A stretch of DNA of 64,000 nucleotides, from the NCBI RefSeq assembly GCF_900129045.1, contig NZ_FQTX01000005.1, forward strand, positions 111,477-175,476, read 5' to 3'. The notes under the pieces were generated by a model. The model was not told the DNA's origin. It did no database searches and saw only the letters and a program-made list of their open reading frames with translations. The translations under genes and the position numbers were made by a program. Of the stretch, positions 36,173 through 44,276 are shown piece after piece. Position 1 is the stretch's first letter; each line of letters starts with the position of its first letter. This DNA comes from Bifidobacterium merycicum DSM 6492. GTDB taxonomy: Bacteria; Actinomycetota; Actinomycetes; Actinomycetales; Bifidobacteriaceae.

Positions 36173-37729
36173 ATGGAGAAGAAGAGACGGAAAGCAAACA
36201 GTCAGATGGAACCGCAATCGAGTAACGGGCGTGACGGCGTGGATGACGTCGCTGCCCGACAAAACGTGCAGCATCACGCTATGCCGGCTGTACCGGATCT
36301 GGATGTGCCCAGCTTGGACGTGCCTAATCTAGGCGAGATCACATCGACGTTCGAACCGATAACCGACGTCGTGCCACCGTCCGCCTCTACCGCCTCGGCC
36401 GCTTCGACCGCCCCACGAGTGTCCGATTCTCCCGAATCGGACGTTCCTAGCGCCGCTGATGCGGCACGAGTGTCCTTTTCTGGTGAATCGGACACTCACG
36501 GGGCTGTGCCGGGTGCACGAGTGTCCTTTTCTCCCGAATCGGACACTCAGAGGAGCCGGAAGCCGGGCTACCCGCGCGGGCTGGGCGCATCCCAATCCGA
36601 GTCCCTGCCGAAGGCGAAGCCGGCTCTGTTCACTGCCGAGCCGAAGGAGCCGGGGCTGTCCACGCAGGAGATGAGCGAGGTGCATGCCAGTGCCTACGCT
36701 CGCTCGATTCCGCATCCCACGGGTGCGGCGGCGGCTGAACGTCCGCCTCAGATTCCGCTCGCTCCCGTGAAGCGTGTGCGAGCGCAGTTCAATCCTCTTG
36801 CGGATGGTCTGCTGTATCTTGTGGTGTTCGTCGGCGGTTTTCTTGGCACGGCGATGCGGTATGGCCTGTCGCTGGCGTTCCCCGCGTCGGAGGATGCGGG
36901 CGGCTTTCTTGGTGCGTTCCGTTGGCCTACGCTCGGCGCGAACATGCTGGCGTGTTTCCTGCTTGCCGTCGTAACCGTGTGTGTCTCCCAGGCATCATGG
37001 CTGACGCGGCGTGTGAAGCAGCTTGTTTCGAATGGTGCCGGATTGGGTTTGTGTGGCGGCTGCTCCACGCTCTCCACGTTGGGTATTGAGGAGTTGACGT
37101 CGTTCCATGACGGTGAGATTGGCGGCGCGTTGACGTATGTGTTGGCGACGTTCGTCTGTGGCGTTCTGTGTTCGATGATTGGCGTCAAAGTGGGTTTGCT
37201 GTTGACGGCTCGTCGTAAGTCGCAGGTGTTGCGTGAGGCGGTGCGGAATGCGGCGCTCAGCAAGGATGGCTCGGTTCCGGTGGTTGAGGGTGTGACGCGT
37301 GGCCTGAATGGCGGCTCGGATGCGTCCGGGGCGCTGATTGCCGTGGATGTGCCGATTGTGGTTGACAAGCCGGTGGCTGTGCCGAGTGCCGATGGCGATG
37401 CGCGTGATGTTCGTGAAAACGCCGTTGTGTCCGACGATATGGAGTCTGCTACTGGGATTCCGGCGTTCGAGCCGGCGCCTATTACGGATGAGATTCCCCT
37501 GGTGGGCGATCTGATGACCGGCGAGGTGAGGGTGGCGCCTGAGTCGGAGCGGGATGCCAATGTCGGTTCCGTTTCCACGGGTGAGTTCCCCTTGGTGCCG
37601 TCTGCGGGTGATGACGTGGTATTGAACGCCATATCCGGCACTACGGCAGGCACCATGTCAGACGCCACGTCAGACGCGGCACCTGACGCAACGGTCGCTG
37701 AGCAGCCGGGGGAGGGGATTGAACGATGA
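36173..37729 (+). CDS. crcB: CrcB/Fluc fluoride channel subunit with large extensions
   Basis: 518 residues from the ATG at 36173 (starts at 36116 and 36206 are possible). Only about residues 210-325 are the Fluc channel, which is normally a whole protein of about 125 residues: VFVGGFLGTAMRYG, a Gly/Asn helix TLGANMLACFLLA, GCSTLSTLGIEE (central Na+ and fluoride-track residues), and a fourth helix. The N-terminal 205 residues are polar and disordered and include three in-frame family A repeats (SDSPESD, SFSGESDT, SFSPESDT; 36420-36545). The C-terminal 170 residues are acidic and low-complexity. It overlaps the second crcB by ATGA, as expected for a heterodimeric channel exporting toxic fluoride. 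The extensions are highly unusual for the family. Confidence 0.85.
   Translation: MEKKRRKANSQMEPQSSNGRDGVDDVAARQNVQHHAMPAVPDLDVPSLDVPNLGEITSTFEPITDVVPPSASTASAASTAPRVSDSPESDVPSAADAARVSFSGESDTHGAVPGARVSFSPESDTQRSRKPGYPRGLGASQSESLPKAKPALFTAEPKEPGLSTQEMSEVHASAYARSIPHPTGAAAAERPPQIPLAPVKRVRAQFNPLADGLLYLVVFVGGFLGTAMRYGLSLAFPASEDAGGFLGAFRWPTLGANMLACFLLAVVTVCVSQASWLTRRVKQLVSNGAGLGLCGGCSTLSTLGIEELTSFHDGEIGGALTYVLATFVCGVLCSMIGVKVGLLLTARRKSQVLREAVRNAALSKDGSVPVVEGVTRGLNGGSDASGALIAVDVPIVVDKPVAVPSADGDARDVRENAVVSDDMESATGIPAFEPAPITDEIPLVGDLMTGEVRVAPESERDANVGSVSTGEFPLVPSAGDDVVLNAISGTTAGTMSDATSDAAPDATVAEQPGEGIER
36420..36545. repeat. Family A palindromic array, 3 copies inside crcB
   Basis: Copies at 36420, 36471 and 36522: two steps of exactly 51 bp (17 codons), so the reading frame is kept through the array. 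Loops TCCC, TGGT and TCCC. Confidence 0.92.
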
Positions 37730-38109
37730 TGCTGACGTCATTCCTGATGGTTTGCGTGTTCGGCGGTTTGGGCGCGGTGACTCGTTTCATCGTGAACATT
37801 TCCGTGCGCCGGTGGTGGACCAACCGTCTGTTCCCGCTCGCCACGTTCATGGTCAACTGTCTTGCCGCGTTCTGTGCAGGCATCGCGGCGGCCGGGTATG
37901 CGAACGGCGAAGTGGATTACGATACGCGCACGCTGTTCGTGGCCGGTTTCCTCGGCGGGTTCTCCACGTTTTCCACGATGATCAACGAGATGATGGCTTT
38001 GCTGCGCGGCAAGCAGTTCGGTATGGCCGGATTGTATTGTCTGCTGTCGATGGTGGTTCCCGTGCTGTGCATGGTTGCGGGCTGGGGGGTTGCCAGTCTC
38101 GCGCACTAG
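37726..38109 (+). CDS. crcB: CrcB/Fluc fluoride channel subunit, second
   Basis: 127 residues, the normal size. Four helices: TSFLMVCVFGGLGAVTRFIV, LFPLATFMVNCLAAFCAGI, the third with GFLGGFSTFSTMINE (the conserved G-x-x-G-x-x-S/T-T-F-S-T break that lines the pore), and LLSMVVPVLCMVAGWGVA. The start codon overlaps the stop of the first crcB, giving translational coupling. Known paired Fluc proteins assemble as antiparallel heterodimers that let fluoride leak out of the cell. Confidence 0.95.
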   Translation: MMLTSFLMVCVFGGLGAVTRFIVNISVRRWWTNRLFPLATFMVNCLAAFCAGIAAAGYANGEVDYDTRTLFVAGFLGGFSTFSTMINEMMALLRGKQFGMAGLYCLLSMVVPVLCMVAGWGVASLAH

Positions 38110-38168
38110 GCGAGCGCTGGATGTCGCCGTCCGGCAGATCGCCGTCCGTTAGGCCATCGTTCAACAGT

Positions 38169-38819
38169 TCACTGTTCGTCAGGCCACCGTTCGAACCATT
38201 CGAGCAGTCGGTCGACGTTCCTGTCGCTCCAATCCGTCATGCGCGGCCCGCTGAGCCCGCGGTTGTACGGCTGGTCGAAAACCACCACGTGCTGGCCGAC
38301 CTTGCGCAGCACGTTGACGTTGGATGGCGAATCGTCGATGTGTACGGTCGCCTGGATGCTGTCTTTGAGCCCGGCGAAGCACAGTGACATGTAGGGGATG
38401 CCGTTGTCGTCAAGCCATTTCGCGGTGTCGGAGACAACGATGCGATGCTGGCCGGAAACGAACAGTCGGTGTGTGACGATGCGGATGTACACGTGCTCGT
38501 CGGCCAGTCGCCGTAAGGCGTGCGCGACTCCCGGAATCGGCTGCATGGTCGCGTACAGGTGTTCCTCTTCGGCGGCTTTGTGCGCGGCGATGTAGTCGGC
38601 GGTGTTGGCGAACGGCCAGCCGTCGTTGTCGGTCAGCGCGTAACTCGTGTTCGCTGGGATGGTGTGCGGGTCCATCTGCCCGTGGCGGACCAGATAGTCG
38701 CGCATCGCACCGGTGTAGTCGGCGCATACACCGTCCAGATCCAGATTGAGCACCCGATAGCCGATCGCGCCGACCTGCTGGTTTGCGTATCGTTCCGGAA
38801 TCGTGGGATTCGCGCTCAT
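38169..38819 (-). CDS. HAD-family 5'(3')-nucleotidase-like phosphatase
   Basis: 216 residues, ATG at 38819 behind GGAGGGG. Motif I LNLDLDGVCADYTGAM (the double Asp nucleophile/acid pair) is near residues 26-32; motif II is in RIVTHR; motif IV is HIDDSPSNV. The sequence between them (WPFANTADYIAAHKAAEEEHLYATMQPIPGVAHALRRLADEH) follows the NT5C-type deoxyribonucleotidase pattern. It probably dephosphorylates nucleoside monophosphates; the exact substrate is not predictable. The direct repeat GTGAAACAT-N3-GTGAAACAT (38838-38858) lies just upstream of the ribosome site and could control it. Confidence 0.83.
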   Translation of the reverse strand: MSANPTIPERYANQQVGAIGYRVLNLDLDGVCADYTGAMRDYLVRHGQMDPHTIPANTSYALTDNDGWPFANTADYIAAHKAAEEEHLYATMQPIPGVAHALRRLADEHVYIRIVTHRLFVSGQHRIVVSDTAKWLDDNGIPYMSLCFAGLKDSIQATVHIDDSPSNVNVLRKVGQHVVVFDQPYNRGLSGPRMTDWSDRNVDRLLEWFERWPDEQ

Positions 38820-38837
38820 ATCCACCCCTCCATCATT

Positions 38838-38858
38838 ATGTTTCACGGCATGTTTCAC
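38838..38858. repeat. Direct repeat ATGTTTCAC-N3-ATGTTTCAC (copy 2 of 3)
   Basis: Exact 9-bp repeats at a 12-bp pitch (GTGAAACAT on the gene's strand), 19 bp upstream of the nucleotidase start codon, overlapping where a repressor or 5' leader element would sit. Confidence 0.65.
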
Positions 38859-39077
38859 GGTTTTATGGTCCTTCGTGACGTAGGCGTCACGGTCGCGTAT
38901 CACGGCCATGCTCGTATTAACCGGACAACCGCTCGTCGTGCAAACACGCCTGCGTACATGCCTACGTGCCAAGGGTATTCGCAGGCGGGCGGAAAACCAA
39001 GCCGACGTGAACACTGTGCACAGTACCTCTGCCGTCCGCCCTCGTGCCCTGCGCGCGAACGTCTCGACGCATGCCGA

Positions 39078-40511
39078 TTACTGCGCATCCGTTCCCGTGA
39101 TGCCGAATGTCGGAACCACCTGTTCCACGATGCGGTCGCACTGGTCGCGGTGCGGAGCCGGGTAGTCGAAGCGCAGCGTGCGAAGCGTGTCGGCGGAATA
39201 CAGTTCGCGAATGTAGGTGATGGTGCCGTTCTCCTCCCAAGTGGCGGTGAATTCGGTGCCGAGCTTCTGCTGGTAGGAGACCGGATGTCCGGCGGTCACG
39301 GAGTCGAACGCGCTGTCCAACGTCTCGTTCAACGCGTTCGATGTGCCGGATACGGTGATGATCATGCCCAGACCGTCATTGGTGAACTGGCATCCGTCGC
39401 CATTATTCGACTCCTGCTGCCAGGTGAAACCATCCGGCACAGTGACCGTGTAACCGAATCGCGCGTTGAGATACGGGCCGCCCTGTGCCTGTTTCGCTTC
39501 GGTCTGTTTGTCGGCTTGTTTGTCGGACTGTTCAGTGGACTGCTTATCGGTTTTCTTGCCGGTGTTTCCGGATGTCGATTGCGTGGACTTCCCGCTCTGC
39601 TTGGTGCCATCGGCCTTTGTTGTGCCGGTGGACTTCCCGCTCGACGCGGAAGCGCTGCTCGTAGAGTCAGACGTCGTGCTGTTCCGCCCGGACGAAAGCA
39701 TACGCGTCACGCTCACGCCGATTAGGATTGCGATGACACAGACCGCCGCCGCGACCGCGATAACCCTGTTCGTATGACGGCGGGACGCGGTTGAGGAGGG
39801 CTTGCTTTTGCCTGTCTTCCCCTTGCCTGTTTTGCTTTTGGCGGAGGTGGGTTTGCTGGGTAAGGTTCGTGGCGCCGGTTGCGGTGCCGGTGGTTGCGAG
39901 CCGTTCGTGCCGCCGGCAGGCTGGTCCGTCTGGCCGGCATCATTCTGGCCGGCATCGCCCCACCAGGCATCATCCGTATAGGCGGGAACATTGATGTAGG
40001 AACCGTTCGCGTTGCCGGATGCGGTTGCGGTACTGTTCACCGCATCATCCGTATGCTTGGAGGGCGGTATGTTCCCGGAAACGGGTCTGCCGTTCGGGCC
40101 GCGGACGATAACGCTGGCGGTGATGTCGGCGTCATCCGTGTTCGCGTTCGAGGCGGCGTTGGTGCCGCGTGAAACCGCGTTGTTCGTTTCGGTGACGTGT
40201 GTTTGGGGACCGCTCTGTTCGGGAGCGTAGGAGGCGGGCGCGTGCGGATCGTATTCGCTACCGTACTGATCGTAGGTGTCGTATCCGCCGTATTCGCTGA
40301 GCATGTCGACGCCGTCGCTTTCCGGAACCGGCGCCGACGCGAGTCCGCCCGGCTGCGATGCCGGTGAATCCGTATTGGCCGTGCCCATATACAGCTGACC
40401 TTGGGGGATTCGTATCGTCGCTTCAATGTCGACGGGCTCGCCGCAATTGGGGCAGAATCTGGTGTCAGGAGACAACGGTTGGCCACATTGGTCGCAGTAT
40501 TCTTTCGGCAT
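39078..40511 (-). CDS. Zinc-ribbon membrane protein with extracellular C-terminal domain
   Basis: 477 residues, ATG at 40511. N-terminal zinc ribbon YCDQCGQPLSPDTRFCPNCGEPV (residues 5-27, four Cys). Then about 210 residues of disordered Gly/Asn/Pro-rich sequence, a Lys/Ser cluster, one helix (VIAVAAAVCVIAILIGVSV, about 235-255), a Ser/Thr/Lys-rich linker of about 75 residues, and a compact C-terminal domain (about 335-477: ARFGYTVTVPDGFTWQQESNNGDG ... TYIRELYSADTLRTLRFDYP). Topology: ribbon inside, C-terminal domain outside, an arrangement frequent in bifidobacteria. Function unknown; it may sense or bind something at the surface. Confidence 0.8.
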   Translation of the reverse strand: MPKEYCDQCGQPLSPDTRFCPNCGEPVDIEATIRIPQGQLYMGTANTDSPASQPGGLASAPVPESDGVDMLSEYGGYDTYDQYGSEYDPHAPASYAPEQSGPQTHVTETNNAVSRGTNAASNANTDDADITASVIVRGPNGRPVSGNIPPSKHTDDAVNSTATASGNANGSYINVPAYTDDAWWGDAGQNDAGQTDQPAGGTNGSQPPAPQPAPRTLPSKPTSAKSKTGKGKTGKSKPSSTASRRHTNRVIAVAAAVCVIAILIGVSVTRMLSSGRNSTTSDSTSSASASSGKSTGTTKADGTKQSGKSTQSTSGNTGKKTDKQSTEQSDKQADKQTEAKQAQGGPYLNARFGYTVTVPDGFTWQQESNNGDGCQFTNDGLGMIITVSGTSNALNETLDSAFDSVTAGHPVSYQQKLGTEFTATWEENGTITYIRELYSADTLRTLRFDYPAPHRDQCDRIVEQVVPTFGITGTDAQ

Positions 40512-40640
40512 CGGCTTCCCCTTTCACGCGATCGCCCGGCGGGAGCGAGGCGAGCTCTCTCATGGCTAGGAACGTTCCGCTATTCAGCTTAGCGAAAACC
40601 ACGCCATCTCGCCTTGCGAGACCGGGAATACGGCCTCTCT

Positions 40641-41488
40641 TCAGATGCGGAAGGCTTCCGGTGGCGCGCATTCCCAGACTTCGGACGCATCGCCAGCAGC
40701 GACGTCGTAGATCATCATGCTGCCGTCGCCCAACGGGCGGTACAGGCTGTCGACGCTGAACGTATCCAGATACCAGTTGCCGTGCGTATCCTGCATGGCT
40801 TTGGATACGGGCGAGTGCCCCACAATCTGAATGACATCCGCCAAAGGATCGTTGGCCAGTTCACGCTTGTCGGCCCAGACCGGTGATGGCGGCATCTGTG
40901 GATCCAAGCCGCCGCGCCCCGTGCCGACCATGCATCCGAACGGTCCTGGATGTCGTTCGAAGAACCTCTGCAGATTTTCCGCCAAGTCACCGGACGGCTT
41001 TTCGCCCAGTTCCTCCATGCGGCCAATCCACCAGTCATGCCATTGCTGGGTGACGCCAGCGTGCGTGGCGAGCACCTGCTCGCCTTTGCCGTTGCGGAAT
41101 CCATAACAGATGCGTGCGTCCAAATCATGCAGAAGCGGATGAACATCCTTCCAGGATGCCGGGCTGAACCCGGGGCAGGTGCGGCGAAAGAGACGGAATT
41201 CGTTGCTTTCCCTGTCCGTCCAGTAGGTCAAATCATGGTTGCCGAGCAGGATGATGACGTTCAGCCCCTTGTCGCGACGGGCTTTGACCCAATGATGAAA
41301 CAGCTGGAACGCCTTGATCTGATCCTTGGCGGATATCCTCCATTCGTCAAGCAGGTCGCCCAGAATCACGATCGTGTCGATGGCGTATTTGTCGACTATG
41401 ACATCGATCCACGGGCAGATCATGGTCGTTTTTATCGTGAATGTCGCCGCAGAATAGGATTCGTTGCGGCGTCGTGATCTGGCTCATC
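40641..41488 (-). pseudogene. Metallophosphoesterase, frameshifted near the N-terminus
   Basis: The start is the ATG at 41488 (MSQITTPQRILFCGDIHDK), giving the first metal-binding motif GDIH. After the T5 run at 41429-41433 (A5 on the gene strand) the frame is lost; deleting one A reads HDKTTMICPWIDVIVDKYAIDTIVILGDLLDEW and continues to 40641. The remaining calcineurin-like motifs are then in place: GDLLDEW, LLGNHDLTYW, ATHAGVTQQW and IVGHSPV. Restored length is about 282 residues. Family members are two-metal phosphoesterases; substrate unknown. It is divergent from another metallophosphoesterase 128 bp away. As sequenced, initiation at 41423 would drop the first metal ligands. Confidence 0.8.
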
Positions 41489-41615
41489 CTAGTCCCCTTC
41501 GATGGAATCGTCGTGCGTCCGATTGTACTCATTGTAGGCTCGGCTGGACGGCGACGCCATTGGGCTTCGGGGAGCGGGTGGAGTGGCATCGGACGTCGCG
41601 CGTTACGATTGGGGC

Positions 41616-42392
41616 ATGCGATACTTCACTTCCGACACTCATTTCGGGCATCCATTGGTCAGCGTGCTGCGAGGGTATCTGAACAACGGCCGGCTTCGTG
41701 CCGAATACGCGCAGATTCGCGCGGAACAGGGCGATGAGAAGGCCCATGAGTGGATCAAATCGTATGTGAAGGAGAACCAGACTTCGTTCAAGGCCATCAG
41801 CGACGTGGAAGCGCACGAGAATGCCGCCATTGAGGGGATCAATGCCACTGTCGGCCGGGATGACGAACTGTGGTTGCTGGGCGATATTTCGTTCCGTTGC
41901 ACCGTCGCGCACACGCTCGACTGTCTACGTCGCATCAACTGCAGGCATTTGCACATGATCATCGGCAACCATGACCGCAATTTCCGTCTGCGTTTCAACG
42001 ATGCCTTGTACGAGGACGTGTTCGAGACCATCGACGACTACCGCGAGATCGGCATGGAACTGCCCGTACTGGGCGATGCCGATGGCAGTGCGGCTGTGCA
42101 GAACACCGTGCAGAACACCGTGCAGAACGTGGGGTTGAGTCATTTCCCGCGTCTTGCGGCGATGATCGACGGGCATGGCGTTTGGCCGGATGATCTGGCC
42201 AAGTTCGCCGACGATGCGCCCACCACGGAGAGTTGGCTGATTTACGGGCACACGCATCAGCCCACGCCGGACGGTACCGATTCGCTGTGCGTCAATATCG
42301 GTATGGATGCGTGGGATATGAAGCCCGTGAGTGAAACGCAGATCGTCGAATGGCTTACCGCGGCGAATCGCAAAGCCGCACAGACGAACTAG
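41616..42392 (+). CDS. Metallophosphoesterase (calcineurin-like)
   Basis: 258 residues, ATG at 41616 (MRYFTSDTHFGH). Metal-binding motifs: SDTHFGH at the start, LWLLGDISF, IIGNHDRNF, LSHFP and YGHTHQPTP, i.e. the full five-motif set. A 12-bp tandem repeat (42096-42130) encodes VQNTVQNTVQN in a surface loop, an oddity inside an otherwise compact enzyme. Probably a cytoplasmic phosphodiesterase or phosphatase; substrate unknown. An in-frame start at 41583 exists, but the chosen ATG begins right at the first strand, as normal for the family. Confidence 0.88.
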   Translation: MRYFTSDTHFGHPLVSVLRGYLNNGRLRAEYAQIRAEQGDEKAHEWIKSYVKENQTSFKAISDVEAHENAAIEGINATVGRDDELWLLGDISFRCTVAHTLDCLRRINCRHLHMIIGNHDRNFRLRFNDALYEDVFETIDDYREIGMELPVLGDADGSAAVQNTVQNTVQNVGLSHFPRLAAMIDGHGVWPDDLAKFADDAPTTESWLIYGHTHQPTPDGTDSLCVNIGMDAWDMKPVSETQIVEWLTAANRKAAQTN

Positions 42393-42610
42393 CTTGGACT
42401 TTTAGCCGATTGCAGGCTAACCCGGCTGTTTTGGCTACGCTTCCGATGGTCATGTCTATATCTTTCGCCATTGGTTCTCTTTGCCGGTGGATGAGTTTTG
42501 TGCCACGTACTGTTACCGCGCTGATTGCCTGATAGTCCGGTGCTGGTCGTCGCCGGAATTGTTCAAACGGACCATGTGGTTGCTGTTGTGTGTGGGGGTG
42601 CCTTAGTGTG

Positions 42611-42640
42611 AAAAAAGGGTTTCCGGAAAACCGGAAACCC
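42611..42640 (-). terminator. Terminator of tRNA-Ser
   Basis: On the minus strand GGGTTTCCGG, TTTT loop, CCGGAAACCC and a T6 run, directly after the tRNA 3' end. Confidence 0.9.
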
Positions 42641-42643
42641 TGA

Positions 42644-42731
42644 TGGCGGAGAATACGAGATTCGAACTCGTGAGGCTGTTACACCAACACGCTTTCCAAG
42701 CGTGCGCCATAGACCACTAGGCGAATTCTCC
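42644..42731 (-). tRNA. tRNA-Ser (anticodon GGA)
   Basis: Class II tRNA, 88 nt including an encoded CCA. Acceptor GGAGAAT/ATTCTCC; D arm TCGCCTAGTGGTCTATGGCG; anticodon stem CACGC/GCGTG around TTGGAAA (anticodon GGA); long variable arm; T arm CACGAGTTCGAATCTCGT. Confidence 0.95.
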
Positions 42732-42956
42732 ATGCACTTCCTGCCGAAGCATGAAACGCAACTTGAATAGAATACCGCACATTCCGCGTGCATGCACGTT
42801 CGGCGTGTCTCGTTGCGGTGCAAGGCAGTTATCAACTGCACGTCGCCCCGTCTGTCATCCCTCCATCCCGCATACGGGCGCCCCACCCGTGAGGCCTCTG
42901 TGCACAACCATGCAAAGCGCAGGCCCCTGCCTAGAGGTAGTGGGACAATGTGCCCT

Positions 42957-44012
42957 ATGACGAATGGGAACGTTTTGAAGAGGAATGCGGCTGAATCCGG
43001 CCGACATGCGAAGCCGGCGACGATCGACAAGCTCGCCATGGTCATCACCACCTACAAGCGCCAGAATCTTCTGGCCACACTGTTCGACTCGATTCTTGCG
43101 CTCGAACAGGCCCCGTGGCGCATCATCGTGGTCGACAACGAGCATTCCGACGAAACCAAGGGCATGGTCGAGGAATTCGAAGCGAAAGTCACGGGCCGTT
43201 GGGGCAAGACCATCGTCGACGGCAACGGTGGGCAGTCCCGTGTGGTGTACGCGCCGCAAACCGAGAATCTCGGCGGTGCCGGCGGCTTCTCCGCAGGCGT
43301 GAAGAAGGCGTACGAGCTTGGCGCCGAATGGTTCTGGGTGATGGATGATGATGTGGCGGTGCTGCCGGACGCCATCGCCAAGCTGGCACCGTGGACGAAG
43401 CGCCACGAGGTCATCCAGGGCAGCCGTTTCGATTACGACGGCGGTCCGTTCTACTGGCAGTACGATTTCCGGATCGGCCTAGGTATTCCGAACCCTATCG
43501 CGCCCGCCGCGTTCGGCCCGGCCGGCTACCGCGTCATGAACACGCTGTGCTTCGAAGGCGGCCTGTTCAGCCGTCGCGTCGTCAAGGAGATCGGCCTGCC
43601 CGATCCGCGCTTCTTCATCTACTGGGATGACACCATCTACGGCTACCGTGCCAGCAAGGTCACGCAGCCCATTGTCGTTCCCGACGTCGTTCTGCGCCGT
43701 ACGCGCGAAATTGGCAATTGGGATATCGCTGGCGTGCGTCAGCTGAACTCCACGTCCGACATGAACCGCTACCACATCATGCGCAATCGCGGCTACATGG
43801 CCCGCTATTTCATGGTGTACGGCGACTACCGTCCGTTCCTGTTCGCGCTCGGCACCGCCGCAACCGCGGCCAAGGAGATCATCAGACTGGTCGCCGTCGA
43901 CCGCGAACACCTGCGTACCGGCCTTGTGCAGATCGCCAAGGGTTGGTGGGACTCGCGCAAGCTGTTGCACGACACCGACTGGCGTCCGATGCCGGCGCCG
44001 CTGGACGACTGA
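42957..44012 (+). CDS. Glycosyltransferase family 2, galactofuranosyltransferase-like
   Basis: 351 residues from the ATG at 42957 (an ATG nine bases earlier is possible). GT-A fold signatures: LAMVITTYKRQNLLATLFDSIL, IIVVDNEHSD, NLGGAGGFSAGVKKAYELGAEWFWVMDDDVAVLP with the DDD metal site, then GLFSRRVVKEIGLPDPRFFIYWDDTIYGYR, where WDD.. is the likely catalytic base region. The NLGGAGGF and FIYWDD pattern is that of GlfT-type galactofuranosyltransferases and rhamnosyltransferases. It likely extends a cell-surface polysaccharide at the inner membrane face. It is followed on the same strand by a large polytopic protein that could act in the same pathway. Confidence 0.9.
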   Translation: MTNGNVLKRNAAESGRHAKPATIDKLAMVITTYKRQNLLATLFDSILALEQAPWRIIVVDNEHSDETKGMVEEFEAKVTGRWGKTIVDGNGGQSRVVYAPQTENLGGAGGFSAGVKKAYELGAEWFWVMDDDVAVLPDAIAKLAPWTKRHEVIQGSRFDYDGGPFYWQYDFRIGLGIPNPIAPAAFGPAGYRVMNTLCFEGGLFSRRVVKEIGLPDPRFFIYWDDTIYGYRASKVTQPIVVPDVVLRRTREIGNWDIAGVRQLNSTSDMNRYHIMRNRGYMARYFMVYGDYRPFLFALGTAATAAKEIIRLVAVDREHLRTGLVQIAKGWWDSRKLLHDTDWRPMPAPLDD

Positions 44013-44276
44013 ACAGCCAAACATCCGAGAACGTGCACGGGCCCTGCGAAGGAAACAGCAGGGACCGGCGAACGTTCCGGGACGGAACCGGTCGATTCGA
44101 CCGGATACGGCTGTACGACAAGACCGATCCGACCGCCATGCCCGCGCTCACCGTCGAGCGTATGGCATTGGCTGAGACGACGGGATCATGCCGTGCAGGC
44201 GAACACGTCATACACGTCAACATCAAGAACATCAAACCCAACATCACACGCGATAGAAGATAGGTTTCGACAATCC

